A stretch of DNA of 64,000 bases from Clavibacter californiensis (GTDB lineage Bacteria; Actinomycetota; Actinomycetes; Actinomycetales; Microbacteriaceae). Location of the stretch: positions 1,860,001-1,924,000 of the forward strand of contig NZ_CP040792.1 in assembly GCF_021952865.1 (NCBI RefSeq), read 5' to 3'. Numbering within the stretch: the first letter of the stretch is position 1; each line of letters opens with the position of its first letter. The notes beneath the pieces were generated by a model. The model was not told the DNA's origin and made no database searches. It was given only the letters and a program-made list of their open reading frames with translations. Of the stretch, positions 59,964 to 64,000 are shown piece after piece. A program made the translations under genes and the position numbers.

Positions 59964-62519
59964 GTGAAGGCCATCCGCAGATTCACCGTCCGTGCCGTCC
60001 TCCCCGAGGAGCTGTCCGCGCTGGACGAGCTCGCCGGGAACCTCCGATGGTCCTGGTACGAGCCCACCCGCCGCGTGTTCGCGCACGTGAGCCCCGAGCT
60101 CTGGGAGGGGACGGGCCACGATCCGGTGGCGCTGCTCGGCGCGGTGGACCAGGAGCGGCTGCGCGAGCTCGCAGCCGACGAGGGGTTCGTCGCGTGGGCC
60201 GAGGAGCAGCGGGCGGACCTCCGCGCGTACGTCCGCGAGCCGCGCTGGTACCAGCAGCTGGAGGGTGACGTGCCGGAGGCGATCGGCTACTTCTCGCCCG
60301 AGTTCGGCATCGCCGCCGCGCTGCCGCAGTACTCCGGCGGCCTCGGGATCCTCGCGGGCGACCACCTGAAGAGCGCGTCGGACCTCGGGGTGCCGCTCGT
60401 GGGCGTCGGCCTGTTCTACCGCTCCGGCTACTTCCGCCAGGGGATCTCCTCCGACGGCTGGCAGCAGGAGACCTACCCCGTCTTCGACCCCGACGGCCTG
60501 CCGCTCCAGGTGCTGCGCGACGCCGACGGCGCGCCCGTCCACGTCGCCCTCGAGCTGCCCGCCGACCGCACGCTGCACGCCCGGATCTGGCAGGCGCGCG
60601 TCGGACGCGTCCCGCTGCTCCTCCTCGACACCGACGTGACCGAGAACGACGACGACCTCCGCGGCGTCACCGACCGGCTCTACGGCGGAGGCGGAGAGCA
60701 CCGGCTGCACCAGGAGCTGCTGCTCGGCATCGGCGGGGTGCGGGCGATCGCCGCGCACGCCCGCGTCACCGGTGCGCCCGTCCCGCGGGTCTTCCACACC
60801 AACGAGGGACACGCCGGCTTCCTCGGCGTCGAGCGCATCTCCACGCTCATGGCCGACGGGCTCGACTTCGACGAGGCGCTGCAGGTCGTGCGCGCGGGCA
60901 CCGTGTTCACGACGCACACGCCCGTGCCCGCGGGCATCGACCGGTTCGACGTCGGCCTCGTGCGCGAGCACGTCACGGAGCGGCTGCTGCCCGGGGTGCC
61001 GCCGGAGCGCGTGCTGGGGCTCGGCGCGGAGCTCCACGACGGCGGATCCCCGGACGTCTTCAACATGGCGCTCATGGGCCTCCGCCTCGCGCAGCGCGCC
61101 AACGGCGTCTCGCAGCTCCACGGCGAGGTCAGCCGCGGCATGTTCTCCGGGCTCTGGCCGGGTTTCGACACCGACGAGGTGCCGATCACGAGCGTCACGA
61201 ACGGCGTGCACGCGCCGACGTGGACTGATCCGATGCTCATGTCGCTCGCGCGCGAGCGCCTCGGCACGTGGGACACCACGGCGGCCGACTGGTCGTCGAC
61301 GGCCGTGAGCGACGGCGACCTCTGGGACGTGCGCGGCCGGATGCGCCGCCAGCTCGTGGAGGACGCCCGACGCCGCGTCGTGCGCGCCTGGCGCGAGCAG
61401 AACCCGGGCGCGGTCGAGCCGGCGTGGCTCGAGGACGTGCTCGACCCCGAGGTCCTCACCATCGGGTTCGCCCGGCGCGTGCCGACCTACAAGCGGCTCA
61501 CGCTCATGCTCCACGACCGCGAGCGCCTCCGCCGGATCCTGACCGACCCGGAGCGGCCCGTGCAGATCGTGGTCGCGGGCAAGTCGCACCCGGCGGACGA
61601 CGAGGGCAAGCGCCTCATCCAGGAGCTGGTGCGCTTCGCGGCCGAGCCCGGGATCCGCGGCCGCCTCGTGTTCCTGCCCGACTACGACATCGGCATGGCG
61701 CAGCTGCTCTACCCGGGCACCGACGTCTGGCTCAACAACCCGCTGCGCCCGCTCGAGGCGTGCGGCACGTCCGGCATGAAGGCGGCGCTCAACGGCGCGC
61801 TCAACCTGTCGATCCTCGACGGCTGGTGGAACGAGTACTTCGACGGCGGCAACGGCTGGGCTATCCCGTCGGCCGACCGCGCGCACGACGGCGCCGAGCG
61901 CGACGCGATGGAGGCGACCGCGCTCTACGACCTCATCGAGAACCGGATCGCCCCCCGCTTCCACGACCGCGACGCCGACGGCGTGCCCACGGGCTGGGTG
62001 CACGACATCCGGCACACCCTCAAGACGCTGTCGCCCGAGCTCAGCGCCGATCGCATGGTGCGGCAGTACGTCGAGCGGCTGTACGTGCCGGCCGGCCGGG
62101 CGCAGGCCGTCGTCGCGGCGGACGGCTCGGCCCGGGCCCGCGAGCTGGCGGCCTGGCGCGGACGCGTCGCGGCCGCGTGGCCGTCGGTGCAGGTCGCGCA
62201 CGTCGAGTCGGAGGGCGTCGAGCACCAGGCGCAGGTCGGCGACGAGCTGCGCGTGCGCGCGTGGGTCGCGCTCGGCGGCCTCGGCGACGGGGACGTGACG
62301 GTCGAGGTCGTGCACGGGCGGACAGGTGAGGGCGACGTGCTGACGGACGTGGTGCGGCACGCGCTCGAGCCCGTGGGCGGATCCGGCGGGCAGCAGGAGT
62401 ACGCCGGCACCGTGCGGCTCGCGGTCGCCGGGCCGTTCGGGTACACCGTGCGCGTCGTGCCGCGGCACGAGCTGCTGGCGTCGAGCGCGGAGCCGGGGCT
62501 GGTCGCGGTCGCGAGCTGA
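59964..62519 (+). CDS. glgP: alpha-glucan phosphorylase
   Basis: The enzyme releases glucose 1-phosphate from alpha-glucan. The 851-residue protein has an N-terminal DUF3417 domain (ELAGNLRWSWYEPTRRVF), FSPEFGIAAALPQYSGGLGI and the PLP site with lysine in CGTSGMKAALNGALNLS. This is the short type of glycogen phosphorylase common in actinobacteria, with a C-terminal extension from about residue 720. GTG 59964 has a clear ribosome binding site. It faces away from glgE-glgB. Confidence 0.94.
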   Translation: MKAIRRFTVRAVLPEELSALDELAGNLRWSWYEPTRRVFAHVSPELWEGTGHDPVALLGAVDQERLRELAADEGFVAWAEEQRADLRAYVREPRWYQQLEGDVPEAIGYFSPEFGIAAALPQYSGGLGILAGDHLKSASDLGVPLVGVGLFYRSGYFRQGISSDGWQQETYPVFDPDGLPLQVLRDADGAPVHVALELPADRTLHARIWQARVGRVPLLLLDTDVTENDDDLRGVTDRLYGGGGEHRLHQELLLGIGGVRAIAAHARVTGAPVPRVFHTNEGHAGFLGVERISTLMADGLDFDEALQVVRAGTVFTTHTPVPAGIDRFDVGLVREHVTERLLPGVPPERVLGLGAELHDGGSPDVFNMALMGLRLAQRANGVSQLHGEVSRGMFSGLWPGFDTDEVPITSVTNGVHAPTWTDPMLMSLARERLGTWDTTAADWSSTAVSDGDLWDVRGRMRRQLVEDARRRVVRAWREQNPGAVEPAWLEDVLDPEVLTIGFARRVPTYKRLTLMLHDRERLRRILTDPERPVQIVVAGKSHPADDEGKRLIQELVRFAAEPGIRGRLVFLPDYDIGMAQLLYPGTDVWLNNPLRPLEACGTSGMKAALNGALNLSILDGWWNEYFDGGNGWAIPSADRAHDGAERDAMEATALYDLIENRIAPRFHDRDADGVPTGWVHDIRHTLKTLSPELSADRMVRQYVERLYVPAGRAQAVVAADGSARARELAAWRGRVAAAWPSVQVAHVESEGVEHQAQVGDELRVRAWVALGGLGDGDVTVEVVHGRTGEGDVLTDVVRHALEPVGGSGGQQEYAGTVRLAVAGPFGYTVRVVPRHELLASSAEPGLVAVAS

Positions 62520-62526
62520 CGCGGCC

Positions 62527-62559
62527 GGGCGGCGTGCGCTCGAGCCCGCACGGCCGCCC
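62527..62559. terminator. hairpin between convergent glgP and the SGNH hydrolase gene
   Basis: GGGCGGC-GTGCG (62527-62538) pairs with CGCAC-G-GCCGCCC (62547-62559), with one bulged G and an 8-nt loop. It lies in the 55-bp gap and can serve both genes. Confidence 0.7.
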
Positions 62560-62574
62560 CGCCGCCCCGCCGTC

Positions 62575-63909
62575 TCAGGCCGGGGTGGCGGAGAGCTTCG
62601 CGGCGAGCACCTCGGCGAAGCGCGCGTAGCCCTTGTCGTTCGGGTGGTTGTCCGGGCCCATCCAGCCGTACGGGTCGGAGGCGCCCTCGCCGACCATGCG
62701 CGGGATGTACGCGCCGATCTCGAACACGTCGGCGAGCGGATCCGCCGATGCCGCGTCCCGCAGCGCGCCGATGTAGTCCGCCCACGTCGTGCCGCGGATC
62801 GGCAGCGTCGTCCGCTCGTACGGCGGCGTGAACAGGATGGGCGCGTCGCTCGTGGTGCGGATCAGCTCGATGAGCACGGCCGCGTCCGAGCGCACCTGCT
62901 CGGGCGTGCGGACGACCACGTCGTTGATGAGGTGCTCGGGCATCCAGAGGTCGAGCTCGAAGCGCGGGGCCGAGCGGATCCACGTGCTCACACCGTCCGG
63001 CCGCGCCTTCTCCGACAGCTGCCAGAGCTGCGAGCCGGAGTTGCCGCCCTCGATGACGTGGATCCCACGGTCCTCGTCGCCGTCGAACAGCCACGCGCCC
63101 TCGAGCTCGGGCTTCCCGCCGGCCCACGCCACCGTGATCGCGTGCTCGGCGGAGTCCATGGCGGGACTCGTCCAGGTGAGGGATCCGCCGACGTCGGCGC
63201 GCACCGTCTCGGGCTCGCCGTCGTCGACCTGCACGGTGATGGCGGCGTCGAGGCCGGGCGCCCACCAGCACACCCGAGCCGAGGTCATGCGCGCGGTGTA
63301 CGTGCCGGGACCCGACGCCTCGGTGAGCATCACCACGCGCCGCCCCCAGCCGTGCCGGCCGCCCGCGGCGGGCGTCCCGGCGAACGCGAAGCCCTGGTCG
63401 GCCGGCACCGTGATCTGGTGTCGGGAGGCGATGTAGTCGAGTCCGCCGCGCGCGCCCGAGGGGAGCGCGCCGCGCAGCCGGTCGCGGAGCTGGGCGGGGT
63501 AGGCGTGCTGGAGCGTGGTGGCGCCCTGGCCCTCGGTGATGCTGTCGCCGAGCACGCCGATCGTGAGCCGGCGCTCGCGCACCTGGTCCCGGAGGGCGTA
63601 GAAGCCGGCGAGCGCGTCGTCGGGGGCGTAGGTCATGGGGTCGAGCGGCGGGCCGCCGGATGCGGTGACCTCGGGCGCGGCCGGATCCCCGGGATCCGGG
63701 GTCGGGGTGGCGGTGGCGCCGCTCGTGGGCGGGGCGGGGCGGGGCGTCGTGGTGCAGCCCGCGACGGCGGCCACGGCGGACAGCGCGGCCAGGCCGCCGC
63801 CGGCGACGAGCGCGCGCCGGGTGATGGTGCGGCGTCGACCGGTCGGGCGGGTCACGGGCGACGCGTCGGGGAGGCGGTCGCCGGGCGGTGCGGGGGACTC
63901 GTCGGTCAT
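62575..63909 (-). CDS. exported SGNH/GDSL hydrolase, lipoprotein
   Basis: The 444-residue protein has a twin-arginine-like n-region (TRRALVAGGG) and a lipobox AVAGC with Cys52, so it may be a Tat-exported lipoprotein. The SGNH motifs are GVLGDSITEGQG (nucleophile Ser) and DNHPNDKGY (Asp and His near the C-terminus). A beta-rich insert (about 155-270) between the first and later blocks resembles a carbohydrate esterase layout. ATG 63909 has GAGGA about 10 nt upstream. Substrate unknown; acetyl groups on surface glycans are possible. Confidence 0.88.
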   Translation of the reverse strand: MTDESPAPPGDRLPDASPVTRPTGRRRTITRRALVAGGGLAALSAVAAVAGCTTTPRPAPPTSGATATPTPDPGDPAAPEVTASGGPPLDPMTYAPDDALAGFYALRDQVRERRLTIGVLGDSITEGQGATTLQHAYPAQLRDRLRGALPSGARGGLDYIASRHQITVPADQGFAFAGTPAAGGRHGWGRRVVMLTEASGPGTYTARMTSARVCWWAPGLDAAITVQVDDGEPETVRADVGGSLTWTSPAMDSAEHAITVAWAGGKPELEGAWLFDGDEDRGIHVIEGGNSGSQLWQLSEKARPDGVSTWIRSAPRFELDLWMPEHLINDVVVRTPEQVRSDAAVLIELIRTTSDAPILFTPPYERTTLPIRGTTWADYIGALRDAASADPLADVFEIGAYIPRMVGEGASDPYGWMGPDNHPNDKGYARFAEVLAAKLSATPA

Positions 63910-63979
63910 GTGCGGCGTCCTCGGAGGTTCTGGGCGCGGCGGTGCGCGGCGGATGGTGCGGGCGCCTCCAGGAGAGCAC

Positions 63980-64000
63980 ATGAGCGCCGCGCGACGCGAA
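63980..64000 (+). CDS. possible start of a further gene, cut by the window edge
   Basis: AGGAG at 63970-63974 lies 5 nt before ATG 63980, which opens MSAARRE up to the last base. The spacing is ideal for a real start on the plus strand, divergent from the SGNH gene, but only seven codons are visible. Confidence 0.35.

Overview
The window is a very GC-rich (about 73% by eye) actinobacterial chromosome segment, densely packed with genes on both strands. Gene content and order (gpsA-ddl, thiL, recG-coaD-DUF177-rpmF-rnc-mutM-smc-ftsY-ffh, rpsP-khpA-rimM-trmD, rplS-lepB-rnhB-DUF2469-YraN-comM-dprA-xerC, rpsB-tsf-pyrH-frr-cdsA, glgE-glgB/glgP) point to a member of the Microbacteriaceae. The strong taste for GGATCC and the sequence style make Clavibacter my best guess, but that is inference. 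No rRNA, tRNA, CRISPR, IS element or prophage was found, and no gene-free stretch exceeds 300 bases. The longest gaps (about 283 bp at 51351-51633, 273 bp at 26754-27026, 238 bp at 39504-39741, 217 bp at 59747-59963) hold promoters and leaders.

Layout. 1-5313: phospholipid and wall precursors (plsC end, gpsA, ddl), a family 2 glycosyltransferase, a DUF3515 lipoprotein facing away from thiL. 5310-10996: rsmD on the minus strand, then a MoxR/DUF58/transglutaminase membrane module. 10993-17305: recG, coaD, DUF177, L32, RNase III, MutM and a double-GNAT protein. 17462-23874: smc and the SRP pair ftsY/ffh, with a three-copy 68-bp repeat after ftsY. 24021-26753: a VOC protein and a minus-strand pair of MarP-like protease and YbdK-like ligase. 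27027-37305: ribosome maturation and secretion genes (rpsP, khpA, rimM, trmD, rplS, lepB, rnhB), DNA uptake/repair genes (yraN, comM, dprA) and a tyrosine recombinase. 37376-48458: LytM-like protein, sugar transporter, rpsB-tsf, pyrH-frr-cdsA, a DivIVA-repeat protein, a lytic transglycosylase-like protein, a Na+/H+ antiporter and a small Cys/His protein with a hydrolase. 48487-54494: an AI-2E family permease with a giant hendecad-repeat coiled-coil protein, and a membrane/lipoprotein fusion with a redox-dead thioredoxin-TPR protein. 54585-62519: glgE-glgB divergent from an alpha-glucan phosphorylase. 62575-63909: an exported SGNH hydrolase.

The genes are mostly housekeeping and work in recognisable modules. 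The most notable signals are regulatory and architectural. At least 13 genes have a TAnnnT -10 hexamer exactly 6-7 nt before the start codon, which predicts leaderless mRNAs. One pair (DUF3515/thiL) has overlapping back-to-back -10 boxes. Several very long perfect hairpins without U-tracts separate genes. Three neighbouring proteins (CdsA N-terminus, DivIVA-repeat protein, hendecad protein) suggest a polar, membrane-associated coiled-coil system in a non-filamentous actinobacterium.
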